64,000 nt of DNA, taken from positions 1,478,310 through 1,542,309 of the forward strand of contig NZ_LMSU01000001.1 of the NCBI RefSeq assembly GCF_001429625.1, in the 5' to 3' direction. Under the pieces are notes generated by a model. It ran no database searches, was not told the origin of the DNA, and saw only the letters and a list, made by a program, of their open reading frames with translations. The stretch comes from Nocardioides sp. Soil805 (GTDB lineage Bacteria; Actinomycetota; Actinomycetes; Propionibacteriales; Nocardioidaceae). The first letter of the stretch is position 1. The number at the start of each line of letters is the position of its first letter. Made by a program: the position numbers and the translations under genes. This document shows, one piece after another, positions 24,350 through 33,114 of the stretch.

Positions 24350-26046
24350 CGGGACTCCACGGTCGGGGTGGACGGGTCGGTCGAGGGGGCTGCGACGAAC
24401 GCCTGGTGCAGGACGCCGTCCACGAGGCGACTGTCGACGTGGCCGGCCCAGGCGACGTCGTCGCGCTCGGGGAAGTCCTCGCGCCAGTGCGAGCCGCGGG
24501 TCTCCTCGCGCACCAGGGCCGCGGCGGCCAGCGCGGTGCTGAGGGCGAGCAGGTTGGTGGTCTCCCATCCGTCCACGCCGGGGACCTCGGCACTGTCGGT
24601 CTCCAGGTCCGCCAGCCGGCCCAGCGCGTCGGTGATGCCCTCGGCCGAGCGGAGCACGCCGACCCGCGTCGTCATGACCTCCTGCAGCTCGCGCCGGCGG
24701 TCCCAGGCGACGAGGCCGTCGGGGCGCGGGTCCTCGGCGACCGGGTCGGCCCGCGGCCGCAGCTCGCCGGGGAGCACCGCGGCGATGCGGCGCGAGAACA
24801 CCAGCCCCTCGAGCAGGGAGTTGGAGGCGAGGCGGTTGGCCCCGTGCACGCCGGAGCAGGCGACCTCGCCGGTGGCGTAGAGGCCCGGTACGTCGGAGCG
24901 GCCGTGCAGGTCGGTCGCCACCCCGCCGGAGGCGTAGTGCTGGGCGGGGGCGACCGGGATGAGGTCGGCGGCCGGGTCGACGCCGTGCTCGCGGCACACC
25001 GCCAGGATCGTGGGGAAGCGCCGCTCCCAGAACTCCGCGCCGAGGTGGCGGGCGTCGAGCCACATGTGCGGGCGGCCGGTCTCGATCATCCGGCGGGTGA
25101 TCGCCTTGGCGACGACGTCGCGGGGGGCCAGGTCGGCGAGCTCGTGCTGCCCCTGCATGAAGCGGTCGCCCTCCCAGTCGACGAGGAAGGCCCCCTCGCC
25201 GCGGACCGCCTCGGAGATCAGCGGCTGCTGGCCCTGGGAGTCGGGGCCGAGGTACATCACGGTCGGGTGGAACTGGACGAACTCGAGGTCGCGCAGCGTC
25301 GCCCCGGCACGCAGGGCCAGGGCCATGCCGTCGCCGGTCGAGACGCTCGGGTTCGTGGACTGGGAGAAGACCTGGCCGAGTCCGCCCGACGCGAGGACGA
25401 CCGCGCGGCAGTGGACCGCCCCGACGCCGTCGCGCTGCCCCTCGCCGAGCACGTGCAGGGTCACCCCCGCCACGCCGCCGTCCCCGGAGCGCAGCAGGTC
25501 GACGGCGAGCGCGTGCTGGATGACCTCGATCGCCGGCGCCCGCTCGACGGCGGCGATGAGCGCCCGCTGGATCTCGGCGCCGGTGGCGTCGCCGCCCGCG
25601 TGCGCGATGCGGTCGCGGTGGTGCCCGCCCTCGCGGGTCAAGGAGAGCTCGCCGTCGGGGTGGTGGTCGAAGACGGTGCCGAGCGCGATGAGCTCGCGCA
25701 CGGCGTCGGGTCCCTCCGTCACCAGGACCCGCACGGCGTCCTCGTCGCAGGCGCCGGCGCCGGCGACCAGGGTGTCGTGGAGGTGCTGCTCCGGGGTGTC
25801 CCCGGGCCCGAGCGCGGCGGCGATGCCGCCCTGGGCCCACTGGGTCGAGCCGGCGTTGAGGACGTCCTTGGTGACCACCAGCAGGGCCAGCGACGGGTCC
25901 TCGGCGTGGATGCGAAGCGCCGCCGTCAGGCCGGCGATGCCGGAGCCGATCACGACGACGTCGGCCCGGGTGGTCCAGCCGGGGGCCGGGGCGCGGAGGC
26001 GTTGCGGCAGGTGGTGCGACGGGCCCGGCGTGGGCGAGGACTGCAT
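24346..26046 (-). CDS. nadB: L-aspartate oxidase
   Basis: 566 residues. FAD-binding VVVIGSGIAGLTAALRI near residue 30, then the family motif GSTQWAQGGIAAALG, EFVQFHPTVMYL with active-site residues, HYASGGVATDLHGRSDVPGLYATGEVACSGVHGANRLASNSLLEGLVF. It oxidises aspartate to iminoaspartate for quinolinate synthesis. It follows panD by 9 nt, so both aspartate-consuming enzymes share a transcript. The first 20 residues are low-complexity and a later start is possible. Confidence 0.95.
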   Translation of the reverse strand: MQSSPTPGPSHHLPQRLRAPAPGWTTRADVVVIGSGIAGLTAALRIHAEDPSLALLVVTKDVLNAGSTQWAQGGIAAALGPGDTPEQHLHDTLVAGAGACDEDAVRVLVTEGPDAVRELIALGTVFDHHPDGELSLTREGGHHRDRIAHAGGDATGAEIQRALIAAVERAPAIEVIQHALAVDLLRSGDGGVAGVTLHVLGEGQRDGVGAVHCRAVVLASGGLGQVFSQSTNPSVSTGDGMALALRAGATLRDLEFVQFHPTVMYLGPDSQGQQPLISEAVRGEGAFLVDWEGDRFMQGQHELADLAPRDVVAKAITRRMIETGRPHMWLDARHLGAEFWERRFPTILAVCREHGVDPAADLIPVAPAQHYASGGVATDLHGRSDVPGLYATGEVACSGVHGANRLASNSLLEGLVFSRRIAAVLPGELRPRADPVAEDPRPDGLVAWDRRRELQEVMTTRVGVLRSAEGITDALGRLADLETDSAEVPGVDGWETTNLLALSTALAAAALVREETRGSHWREDFPERDDVAWAGHVDSRLVDGVLHQAFVAAPSTDPSTPTVESR

Positions 26047-26055
26047 CCGGGCAGG

Positions 26056-26472
26056 CTAGCGGGACACGGCGTCGCCGCGGGTCAGCGACGGGTCGCCGAA
26101 CGTCTCGGCCGGGTCGTAGCCGGTGGCCATCACCTTGTTGTCGGCGTCGACGAAGACCACCGACGGCTTCAGCTCGCGGGCCTCGGCGTCCTCGACCTGG
26201 GCGTAGGCGATGAGGATGACGGTGTCACCGGGGTGCACCAGCCGGGCGGCGGCACCGTTGATGCCGATGACGCCCGAGCCCCGCTCGCCGGCGATCGTGT
26301 AGGTCTCCAGCCGGGCGCCGTTGGTGACGTCGACGATGTGGACGAGCTCGCCCGCGAGCAGGTCGGCGGCGTCGAGGAGGTCCTCGTCGACGGTGACCGA
26401 CCCGACGTAGTGGAGGTCAGCCTGGGTCACGGTGGCCCGGTGGATCTTGGACTTCATCATGGTGCGCAGCAT
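26056..26472 (-). CDS. panD: Aspartate 1-decarboxylase
   Basis: 138 residues. Pyruvoyl enzyme that makes beta-alanine from aspartate. The pro-enzyme self-cleaves between Gly and Ser in [13 protein letters not shown] (Ser25), creating the pyruvoyl group. [17 protein letters not shown] and [22 protein letters not shown] are typical. The ATG overlaps the panC stop by one base (TGATG). A shorter form starting at Met5 or Met6 is equally possible. Confidence 0.96.
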   Translation of the reverse strand: MLRTMMKSKIHRATVTQADLHYVGSVTVDEDLLDAADLLAGELVHIVDVTNGARLETYTIAGERGSGVIGINGAAARLVHPGDTVILIAYAQVEDAEARELKPSVVFVDADNKVMATGYDPAETFGDPSLTRGDAVSR

Positions 26473-27398
26473 CAGCTGCTCCTCTCGTGGGTGGTCGAGG
26501 CCGCAGTCGCGGTCCCCGCCGGTGCAATCGATCGTTCGATGACGCTGGGCCTGTCGAAGACGATGGGCATGTTGTCGATCAGCCGCGTGGTTCCGACACG
26601 GGCAGCCACCAGGATCCGCCCCTCCCCCGTCTCGGGCGCCTCGCCGAGGTCGGTGGAGGTGAGCGCGAGGTAGTCGATCTCGACGGCCGGCTCCGCCTTG
26701 AGGACGCTCATCGCGGCCCAGCGCGCCGCCGGGACGCCGTACGACGCCCGCTCCCGCGCCGCCCGCAGCGCCCGGCTGAGCGCCACCGCCGCCCGCCGCT
26801 GGTCGGCGTCGAGGTAGCGGTTGCGGCTGGAGAGCGCGAGGCCGTCGGCCTCACGGACCGTCTCGGCGCCCACGACCTCGACCGGCAGGCACAGGTCGCC
26901 GGCCATCCGGGTGATCAGGGCGAGCTGCTGGTAGTCCTTCTGGCCGAAGACCGCGACGTCGGGCTGCACCAGGCCGAAGAGCTTGGCCACGACGGTGAGC
27001 ACGCCGGTGAAGTGCCCGGGCCGGCTCTCGCCGTCGAGGATCTCGCCGAGCCGGCCGGGGTCGACGGTGACGGCCCGCTCGCTGCGCACGCCGTGCGGGT
27101 AGACCTCCTCGACGGACGGCGCGAAGACCACGTCGACGCCCTCGGCCGCACACAGCTCGAGGTCGGCGTCGAGGGTCCGGGGATAGCGGTCGAGGTCCTC
27201 GCCCTCGCCGAACTGCAACGGGTTGACGAAGACGCTGACCACCACGGTGTCCGCGTGCTCGCGGGCGGTGCGCATCAGGCTCGCGTGCCCCTCGTGCAGG
27301 GCACCCATGGTGGGCACCAGCGCGACGCGGCCGGGACGCTGCGCGCGCCAGGACCTCAGCTCCTCGCGGGTGGACGCGAGGACGGGCGTGGTCGTCAT
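26472..27398 (-). CDS. panC: Pantothenate synthetase
   Basis: 308 residues. ATP-dependent ligation of pantoate and beta-alanine. Nucleotidyl-transferase motifs: [16 protein letters not shown] (HxGH), [34 protein letters not shown] and [11 protein letters not shown] (the KMSKS-like SSRN loop). The ATG overlaps the stop of the PanG-like gene by four bases and the end overlaps panD, so the three genes are tightly coupled. The last 25 residues are low-complexity. Confidence 0.96.
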   Translation of the reverse strand: MTTTPVLASTREELRSWRAQRPGRVALVPTMGALHEGHASLMRTAREHADTVVVSVFVNPLQFGEGEDLDRYPRTLDADLELCAAEGVDVVFAPSVEEVYPHGVRSERAVTVDPGRLGEILDGESRPGHFTGVLTVVAKLFGLVQPDVAVFGQKDYQQLALITRMAGDLCLPVEVVGAETVREADGLALSSRNRYLDADQRRAAVALSRALRAARERASYGVPAARWAAMSVLKAEPAVEIDYLALTSTDLGEAPETGEGRILVAARVGTTRLIDNMPIVFDRPSVIERSIAPAGTATAASTTHERSS

Positions 27399-28378
27399 CG
27401 AGCCGGGTGCCCCGTGCGGCGCTCCGCGTGGCGCTCCGGGGAGGGGCTCGCCGTCGCGGTGGCGGCCGCCTGCTCGGCGGCGTCGAGCACCGACGCCAGC
27501 TTGGCGGCCCGGATGGGCAGCACCCGGCCGTCGGTGACCACCCGGTCGAGGGTGTCGCGTCCCAGCGCGACGTACGAGGGAAGGGTGTGCGGCGCGGTGA
27601 CGGCGATCTCGGCGAGGTGCGCGCGCACGGTCTCGACGTCGCCGCGCACGATGGGCCCGGTGAGCGCGGAGTCGCCCCGGGCCAGCGCGTTGTCGAGGGC
27701 GGCGGTGAGCAGCGGGCGCAGCGTGTCCGCGGGGCTGACGTCGTCGAGACCGACGCCGGCGTCGGTCTCCATCGCCGCTGACAGCAGCTCGACCGCCTGG
27801 GTGACGAGGGTGACGAGGTGGTTGGCGCCGTGCGCCAGGCCCGCGTGGTAGAGCGTGCGCCGGTCCTCGGGCACCCACATGGTGCGCCCACCGAGGTCGG
27901 CCACCAGGCGCTCGACGAGCTCGCGCTCCTCCTCTCCGGCGGTGACGCCGTACACGCAGCCCCGGAGCCGGGGCAGGTCCACCTCGGTGCCGGTGAAGGT
28001 CATCGCCGGGTGCAGGGCGATGGGTCGGGCACCCACGGCGGCGGCCGGCTCGAGGACACCGAGGCCGTGGCGGCCGGACGTGTGCGCGACGTACTGGCCC
28101 TCGCGGATGGCGCCGGACGCGCTGAGCATGGCGACCACGTTGGGCAGCATGTCGTCGGGGACGGTGAGCAGCAGCAGGTCGCACGACCGCGCGACGTCGG
28201 TCGGCTTGGCGAGGGGTACGCCGGGCAGCAGCGCCTCGCTGCGACGGCGCGATGCGTCGGACTCGCCGGCCACGGCCACGATCCGGTGGCCCGCGCGGCC
28301 GAGGGCGGCGGACAGGGTCGCGCCGACGCGACCGGCGCCGATGGCGCCGACCCGCAGGCCCGTGCTGGGCTGGGTCAT
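27395..28378 (-). CDS. Rossmann/DUF2520 protein, probable PanG-type ketopantoate reductase
   Basis: 327 residues. N-terminal NAD(P)-binding domain with GAIGAGRVGATL near residues 11-22, a LLLTVPDDMLPNVV strand, and HPAMTFTG; the C-terminal helical domain (ADLGGRTMWVPEDRRTLYHAGLAHGANHLVTLV onwards) is DUF2520. PanG of Francisella, a ketopantoate reductase replacing PanE, has this architecture. Position at the head of a panC-panD operon supports the same job here. The alternative is an uncharacterised reductase. The 146-bp gap before it probably holds the operon promoter. Confidence 0.8.
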   Translation of the reverse strand: MTQPSTGLRVGAIGAGRVGATLSAALGRAGHRIVAVAGESDASRRRSEALLPGVPLAKPTDVARSCDLLLLTVPDDMLPNVVAMLSASGAIREGQYVAHTSGRHGLGVLEPAAAVGARPIALHPAMTFTGTEVDLPRLRGCVYGVTAGEEERELVERLVADLGGRTMWVPEDRRTLYHAGLAHGANHLVTLVTQAVELLSAAMETDAGVGLDDVSPADTLRPLLTAALDNALARGDSALTGPIVRGDVETVRAHLAEIAVTAPHTLPSYVALGRDTLDRVVTDGRVLPIRAAKLASVLDAAEQAAATATASPSPERHAERRTGHPAR

Positions 28379-28524
28379 CTGGTGCGAACCTCTCGTTTCA
28401 GTCCCTCTGCCCCGCAGGGCAGGTCGGGTACCGCTCGATGTGCTCGATCACCGCGAGGGTACGCCGCGTGAAACGGTCGTGTGAACAGTCCGTGAACGTG
28501 ACGTACCCGACACGGGCCGCGGGC

Positions 28525-29475
28525 TCAGGCGCGCAGGTGCAGCTTGGCGTGGTCGGGGTCGTCGACGGCGAACGGCCGCGGGGCGCGGGGCAGCCACGCG
28601 TGGGTGACGTGGTCGACGACGTGCACGCCCTCGGGGGCCACGATCTCGGTGACGCCCTCGGGGACCTCGCCGTGGTTGAGGGCGTTGAAGACGGTCCACT
28701 CGCGACGCTTGCGGCGGTTGCGGATGCTCGTGGCGAAGGACGCCGGGTCGGTCCAGTGCGCGAACTCGTCGCCGTCGAGGTACTTGAGCTCGACCACGAG
28801 GCCCTGCGGGAGCGCGAACATCCGGAACGTCTGGGGCGTCGTACGGATCTCCCACTCGGGCGCCTTGGAGTAGACGAAGTCCGGGCTCATCGGGAAGCCC
28901 CACTCCTCGATGTTGCGCAGGCCGAGGTCGAGGTAGGCCGTGGTCTCGTCCTTGATGTAGAGGCCGTGGCGCGGGATGCGGATCACCGCGTCGGTCATCC
29001 CGACCTGCCAGGACAGGTCGGCCAGCGAGACCTCGCCCTCGGTGGTGAGGACCATGTCGCCGTCCCACTTCCACGAGTAGCGGGTGCGCACGTGGCTGAA
29101 GCACCAGTTGTAGAAGTAGGCCAGCGAGTGCACCGACCGCTCGTTGACGGCCAGGTGCTCGGCACCGGCGCGGGCCACGGAGAAGGGGTACTCCGCGAGG
29201 GTCAGCTTGTCGGGCAGGCCGGCGTCGGCCGCCGCCGCGAGCGCCGCCTCACCGGTGCCGTCGTCGGAGCCGTTGTCGACGACCAGCACCTGGTCGCAGG
29301 CCCGCAGCAGCGGCGGCAGGACGAAGGGCATCGACGGCGCCTCGTTCTTGACGCGCAGCACGGCGGTCGCCCCACGCCGCAGGCCGCCCTCGCGGTTCCA
29401 GGGCCAGACGATGTCGAAGTCGGTGTGCCCCTCGATGTTGCTCAGGCCGTGGCCGGAGCCGATCGGGATGCTCAT
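28525..29475 (-). CDS. Glycosyltransferase family 2-like protein
   Basis: 316 residues. GT-A fold features: AVLRVKNEAPSMPFVLPPLLRACDQVLVVDNGSDDGTGEAAL near residues 38-76 (nucleotide-sugar binding) and the DxD-like WKWDGDMVLT. It lacks membrane segments. The ATG overlaps the stop of the sulfotransferase gene by four bases. With the sulfotransferase upstream and another glycosyltransferase transcribed divergently, it probably takes part in making a sulfated or modified cell-surface glycan. The 146 bp after its stop hold no clear terminator. Confidence 0.82.
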   Translation of the reverse strand: MSIPIGSGHGLSNIEGHTDFDIVWPWNREGGLRRGATAVLRVKNEAPSMPFVLPPLLRACDQVLVVDNGSDDGTGEAALAAAADAGLPDKLTLAEYPFSVARAGAEHLAVNERSVHSLAYFYNWCFSHVRTRYSWKWDGDMVLTTEGEVSLADLSWQVGMTDAVIRIPRHGLYIKDETTAYLDLGLRNIEEWGFPMSPDFVYSKAPEWEIRTTPQTFRMFALPQGLVVELKYLDGDEFAHWTDPASFATSIRNRRKRREWTVFNALNHGEVPEGVTEIVAPEGVHVVDHVTHAWLPRAPRPFAVDDPDHAKLHLRA

Positions 29476-30617
29476 CCCTGCGACCGCTCCCGGCCCAGCG
29501 CCTTGCGCACGCCGCGGCGTACCGACGGCGGGATCTTGGCCCGCACGTCGTGGGGGATCTTCTCCGCCAGGCCACCGGACGGGGCGGGCACGTCGGCGGC
29601 GGCCGCCTGGGCGCCGGCGATCCGCGCCGCGACGACCGAGGACTTGCTGATCGCCTCGGCCTCCTCGTAGAGGTCGGTGTAGGCGTCGCGCAGCTCGTCG
29701 AGGGTCGCGTGCACCTCGGCGGTGTCACCGTCGGGCTCGGCGAGCTTGTTGAGCTCCTCCCACGTGGTGGCGGTCAGCTCGTGCAGGCGCGGCGGCAGGC
29801 CGAGGTCGTCGAGGCTCTGGGTGACCCGGCGCAGGGTGGGGTCGATGAAGCGGTGCACCTCGCGGATCTGGTCGCTGCGGGTGTGGATGATCGTCTGGAG
29901 GTCGAGCGTGTGGCCCACGTGCATCGTGGTCTTGACCCAGTCGGTCAGCAGGTCGTCGTACCGGACGAAGACGCGGGCGCCGCCGGCGCTCTCGCGGGTG
30001 GCGCGCTCGGTGTGCAGCAGCATGTTGAGCCAGCTGGCCGCGAGGTGCGAGGCCCCGAGCTTGTTGGCGTAGTACTTCTGCTTGCTGCCCACGACCTCCG
30101 CGGGCGGGCGCAGCATCGTCGCGAAGACCGGGGTGGCGCCGGTGCGGATGGCCGCCACCCGCCACAGGCCGAGGAACCAGCTCAGGCGCGGGTCCTTGAC
30201 CACCAGCTCGGGGTGGACGTCGAAGTGCGGCTCGAGCCACTCGGTGACCCGGATGCGGGCAGGCTCGCGCGTCGAGATCCGGCCGGTCTCGAACCAGGCG
30301 CTGGGCCGGCTGTCGCTCACCTGGACGCCGGCCTCCTTGAGGAGCCGGTCGTGCAGGTCCACGACCCACTGCGGCTCGCTGAAGCCACGCGGGTTGGAGG
30401 CGTCGGCCGGGACCTCGGGCAGCGGGACGTGCATGCCGAGCAGGCTGGAGATGCCGGCCATGGTCGAGGTGCCGCTGCGACCGGCGCCGGCGACGAAGAG
30501 CACCTTGCGCGGCACGCCGTCGGGGTTCATCTCGTCGATGGCACGGGCCTGCCGCTGTGTGGTCGACCCAGCCGTCGAACTGCTGGTCGATGGGGTGGTC
30601 GCGCGCGCCTCAGTCAC
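29472..30617 (-). CDS. Sulfotransferase family protein
   Basis: 381 residues. The PAPS 5'-phosphosulfate loop is LFVAGAGRSGTSTMAGISSLLG near residues 40-61, and the 3'-phosphate region follows LRPPAEVVGSKQKYY. VKDPRLSWFLGLWR is typical of bacterial members. The C-terminal 90 residues are coiled-coil or disordered (LDELRDAYTDLYEEAEAISKSS) and end in a basic tail. It is translationally coupled to the glycosyltransferase gene. It starts 36 bp from the divergent gene at 30654. Confidence 0.85.
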   Translation of the reverse strand: MTEARATTPSTSSSTAGSTTQRQARAIDEMNPDGVPRKVLFVAGAGRSGTSTMAGISSLLGMHVPLPEVPADASNPRGFSEPQWVVDLHDRLLKEAGVQVSDSRPSAWFETGRISTREPARIRVTEWLEPHFDVHPELVVKDPRLSWFLGLWRVAAIRTGATPVFATMLRPPAEVVGSKQKYYANKLGASHLAASWLNMLLHTERATRESAGGARVFVRYDDLLTDWVKTTMHVGHTLDLQTIIHTRSDQIREVHRFIDPTLRRVTQSLDDLGLPPRLHELTATTWEELNKLAEPDGDTAEVHATLDELRDAYTDLYEEAEAISKSSVVAARIAGAQAAAADVPAPSGGLAEKIPHDVRAKIPPSVRRGVRKALGRERSQG

Positions 30618-30653
30618 GGTCGGTGAGCCTACAACTCGCTACTGTCCCCACCT

Positions 30654-31772
30654 GTGAAGTGGTTTGGTCGTCGGCAGCCCCTCGTCAGCGTCGTCGTGCC
30701 CGTGTACGCCGTCGAGGAGTGGCTGCCCGCCTGCCTGGCGTCCCTGGTGGCCCAGACGCACACCCGCTGGGAGGCGGTCGTCGTCGACGACGGCACCCCC
30801 GACCGGTCCGGCGAGATCGCCGACGAATGGGCCGCCCGCGAGCCGCGGATTCGCGTGGTGCACACCCACAACGGCGGGCTCGGCGCGGCCCGCAACGAGG
30901 GACTGCGCCACGTCCGCGGCGACTACCTGGGTTTCCTCGACTCCGACGACGTGCTCCCGCCGACCGCGCTGGCCGCGCTCGTGGGGTCGCTGGAGTCCTC
31001 GGGCTCGGACTTCGCCACCGGCTCGGTGCTGCGGTGGGAGGACGGCTCGTTGACCGAGCCGCCCTGGATGCGGCGCCTGCACCGGCCCCCGCTGGTGGGG
31101 GCGCGGGTGCACGACCACCCTGAGATCCTCGGCGACGTCTTCGCCTGGAACAAGCTCTTCCGCCGCTCCTTCTGGGAGTCCGCGGACCTGTCGTGGCCCG
31201 AGCGGATCCGCTACGAGGACCAGCCGACCACGACCCGCGCCTACCTCGCCGGGACCTTCGACGTGCTCGCGGACCCGGTCTACCACTGGCGGATCCGCAG
31301 CGACGGCACCTCGATCACCCAGCAGCGGGCCTCCGTGCCGGACCTGGTCGACCGCTGGGAGACCAAGCGGATGACGTTGGCCTCCGTCACCGCGCACGCG
31401 GACCCGGAGGTCACCGCGTACGTCGTCGACCGCGTGCTCGCCGGGGACATGTGGCGCTACTTCCTGCTCATCCCGGGGGCCGGCGAGGAGTGGTGGCGCT
31501 TGCTGCGCGCCGGCGTGCTGGAGCTGTGGGGCCGGCGCTCGCTGGTGCACAGCGGCCTGCCGCCGGTGCACCGGCTGTGCGGGTGGCTGGTCGAGCAGGA
31601 CCGTCGCTCCGACGCCGTGGCGCTGATGACGTGGGTGGCCGACCTCGAGGGGCCGGCAGACCGGGTGCAGGACGTCGCCAGCGGCGAGTGGCGCCTCGCC
31701 GTACCGCACCGGGTGCTGGACACCGCGACGGTCGACCCGGCCGCCCTGGCCCTGCGCCCCCACGAGACCTGA
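30654..31772 (+). CDS. Glycosyltransferase family 2 protein
   Basis: 372 residues from the GTG at 30654. The classic GT2 start VSVVVPVYAVEEWLPACLASLVAQTHTRWEAVVVDDGTPDRSGEI is at residues 11-55, followed by NGGLGAARNEGLRHVRGDYLGFLDSDDVLPP with the DxD metal site. The C-terminal half, about 200 residues, is unlike other GT2 enzymes and may bind the acceptor. It is transcribed away from the sulfotransferase pair; all three probably serve one surface polymer. Its stop is 9 bp before the 32-bp repeat array. Confidence 0.88.
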   Translation: MKWFGRRQPLVSVVVPVYAVEEWLPACLASLVAQTHTRWEAVVVDDGTPDRSGEIADEWAAREPRIRVVHTHNGGLGAARNEGLRHVRGDYLGFLDSDDVLPPTALAALVGSLESSGSDFATGSVLRWEDGSLTEPPWMRRLHRPPLVGARVHDHPEILGDVFAWNKLFRRSFWESADLSWPERIRYEDQPTTTRAYLAGTFDVLADPVYHWRIRSDGTSITQQRASVPDLVDRWETKRMTLASVTAHADPEVTAYVVDRVLAGDMWRYFLLIPGAGEEWWRLLRAGVLELWGRRSLVHSGLPPVHRLCGWLVEQDRRSDAVALMTWVADLEGPADRVQDVASGEWRLAVPHRVLDTATVDPAALALRPHET

Positions 31773-31781
31773 CCCACCGCT

Positions 31782-32035
31782 GCCGACCGGGCGCTTCCTG
31801 ACACCACCACCCCGCCGACCGGGCACTTCCTGACACCACACCCCCGCCGACCGGGCACTTCCTGACACCACCACCCCGCCGACCGGGCACTTTGTGACCG
31901 CACACGACCGCCGACCGGTCAGGAAGGGGGGAGCTCGGCGCGCCTCAGCGGTCAGGAACCGCCCGGTCGGCGGTCCCCAGCAGTCAGGAAGTGCCCGGTC
32001 GACGCGCCTCACCGGTCAGGAAGTGCCCTCTCGGC
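31782..32035. repeat. 32-bp head-to-head repeat array (five forward, four reverse)
   Basis: Forward units with core GCCGACCGGGCACTTCCTGA start at 31782, 31814, 31846, 31878 and 31910, exactly 32 bp apart. The fifth runs straight into inverted units (GTCAGGAAGTGCCCGGTCGG type) at 31918, 31951, 31983 and 32015. The array fills the 339-bp gap (31773-32111) between a glycosyltransferase and the osmoprotectant operon, except for the terminator at 32048. It does not extend either reading frame and has no similarity to the 31-bp array. Confidence 0.95.
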
Positions 32036-32047
32036 CCTCAGCACGCA

Positions 32048-32079
32048 CGAAGGGCCCCCGCCGAGGCGGGGGCCCTTCG
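32048..32079 (-). terminator. Terminator hairpin after the osmoprotectant operon
   Basis: CGAAGGGCCCCCGC and GCGGGGGCCCTTCG form a perfect 14-bp stem with a CGAG loop, 33 bp beyond the stop of the substrate-binding protein gene. It could act on both strands. Confidence 0.85.
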
Positions 32080-32111
32080 TCACGCGCGTGGGGACCAGGG
32101 TCCGGACAGGG

Positions 32112-33059
32112 TCAGAGCAGGCCCTGCTCGGAGAGGAAGTCGGCGGCGACGTCCTCGGGCTTCTCACGGTCGACGGCCATCCGGCCGTTGAGCTCGGTGA
32201 GCCCCTCGGTGGTGAGCGCGGCCATCAGCGGGTTGAGGATGTCGGCGACGTCCGGGTTGTCGGCCAGGAACTCGGCGGAGACCGCCGGCACGAGGTTCTG
32301 GGCGGGCTGGATCTGCTTGTCGTCCTCGAGGATGACGAGGCCCTGGGACTCCAGGGTGCCGTCGGTGGTCGAGGTCTCGCCCAGCTCGGACTCGCCGTCG
32401 AGCACCGACTGGTAGGTCTGGTCGGACGCGTAGCCCAGGCCGAGGACCTTGGTGATGTCGATGCCGTACTCGTCGGAGAGGCCGCCCTCGCAGTCGAGGC
32501 GCCCCTCGCAGTCGGGCGCCGCGGCGAGCGTGACGGACTTGCCCTCGAGGTCGGAGAGCGTGGTGACGCCCTCGGCCTCGCTGAACTCCTGGGTCACGAA
32601 GAACGCGTTGGTGTCGGTCGCGGGCGAGATGTCGAGGAGCTCGATGCCGGCGTCCTCGAGCAGGGGGGCCCCGTCGGTGGCGAGCTGCTCGCCGTCGCCG
32701 GCCTCGAAGGGCTTGGCCTCCGCGCCGTTGGCCTGGGTGTTGAGGAAGTTGACGATGCCGCCGACGTACTCCGGGACGATGTCGACGTCACCGGGGAAGG
32801 TCGGCATGTAGGCGTCGCGGGAGTCGACGAGCTTGGTGTCGACGGTGTAGCCGGCGTCCTCCAGGAGCTGCTCGTACATCGAGGCGACCAGTGTCGCCTC
32901 GGGGAAGTTCTGGCCGGCGAGGGTGATCGAGCCCTTGTCGGCGGAGGCGGAGGACTCCGTGTCGGTGGCCGAGTCGTCGGAGAGGTCGTCGCCGGCGCAA
33001 CCGGAGAGGGTGAGGGCGCCGGCGGCGAGGACCGCGGCGAGCGTGCGAGCCAGGTGCAT
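32112..33059 (-). CDS. Osmoprotectant ABC transporter substrate-binding lipoprotein (OpuAC/ProX-like)
   Basis: 315 residues. Signal peptide with lipobox LTLSGC, so the protein is a membrane-tethered lipoprotein after cleavage before Cys21. The mature part starts ITLAGQNFPEATLVASMYEQLLEDAGYTVDTKLV, the opening of quaternary-ammonium binding proteins. It also has FPGDVDIVPEYVGGIVNFL and LEDDKQIQPAQNLVPAVS. Such proteins bind glycine betaine, choline or carnitine. Two permease genes lie upstream on the same strand, and the ATPase is divergent. Confidence 0.9.
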   Translation of the reverse strand: MHLARTLAAVLAAGALTLSGCAGDDLSDDSATDTESSASADKGSITLAGQNFPEATLVASMYEQLLEDAGYTVDTKLVDSRDAYMPTFPGDVDIVPEYVGGIVNFLNTQANGAEAKPFEAGDGEQLATDGAPLLEDAGIELLDISPATDTNAFFVTQEFSEAEGVTTLSDLEGKSVTLAAAPDCEGRLDCEGGLSDEYGIDITKVLGLGYASDQTYQSVLDGESELGETSTTDGTLESQGLVILEDDKQIQPAQNLVPAVSAEFLADNPDVADILNPLMAALTTEGLTELNGRMAVDREKPEDVAADFLSEQGLL

Positions 33060-33114
33060 GGTGTTCCTTCTGTGTCCCGCATCCTCAAGGGGTGCGCGTG
33101 TCCGGATGCTGCGC

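Noticed and set aside
31782..32035. CRISPR-like array or protein-coding repeat
   Set aside because: Linkers of about 12 nt are nearly identical, units occur in both orientations, and open frames there have no start or ribosome site.
31782..32047. Replication origin or iteron region
   Set aside because: No DnaA-box sequence and no dnaA, dnaN or rep gene nearby.
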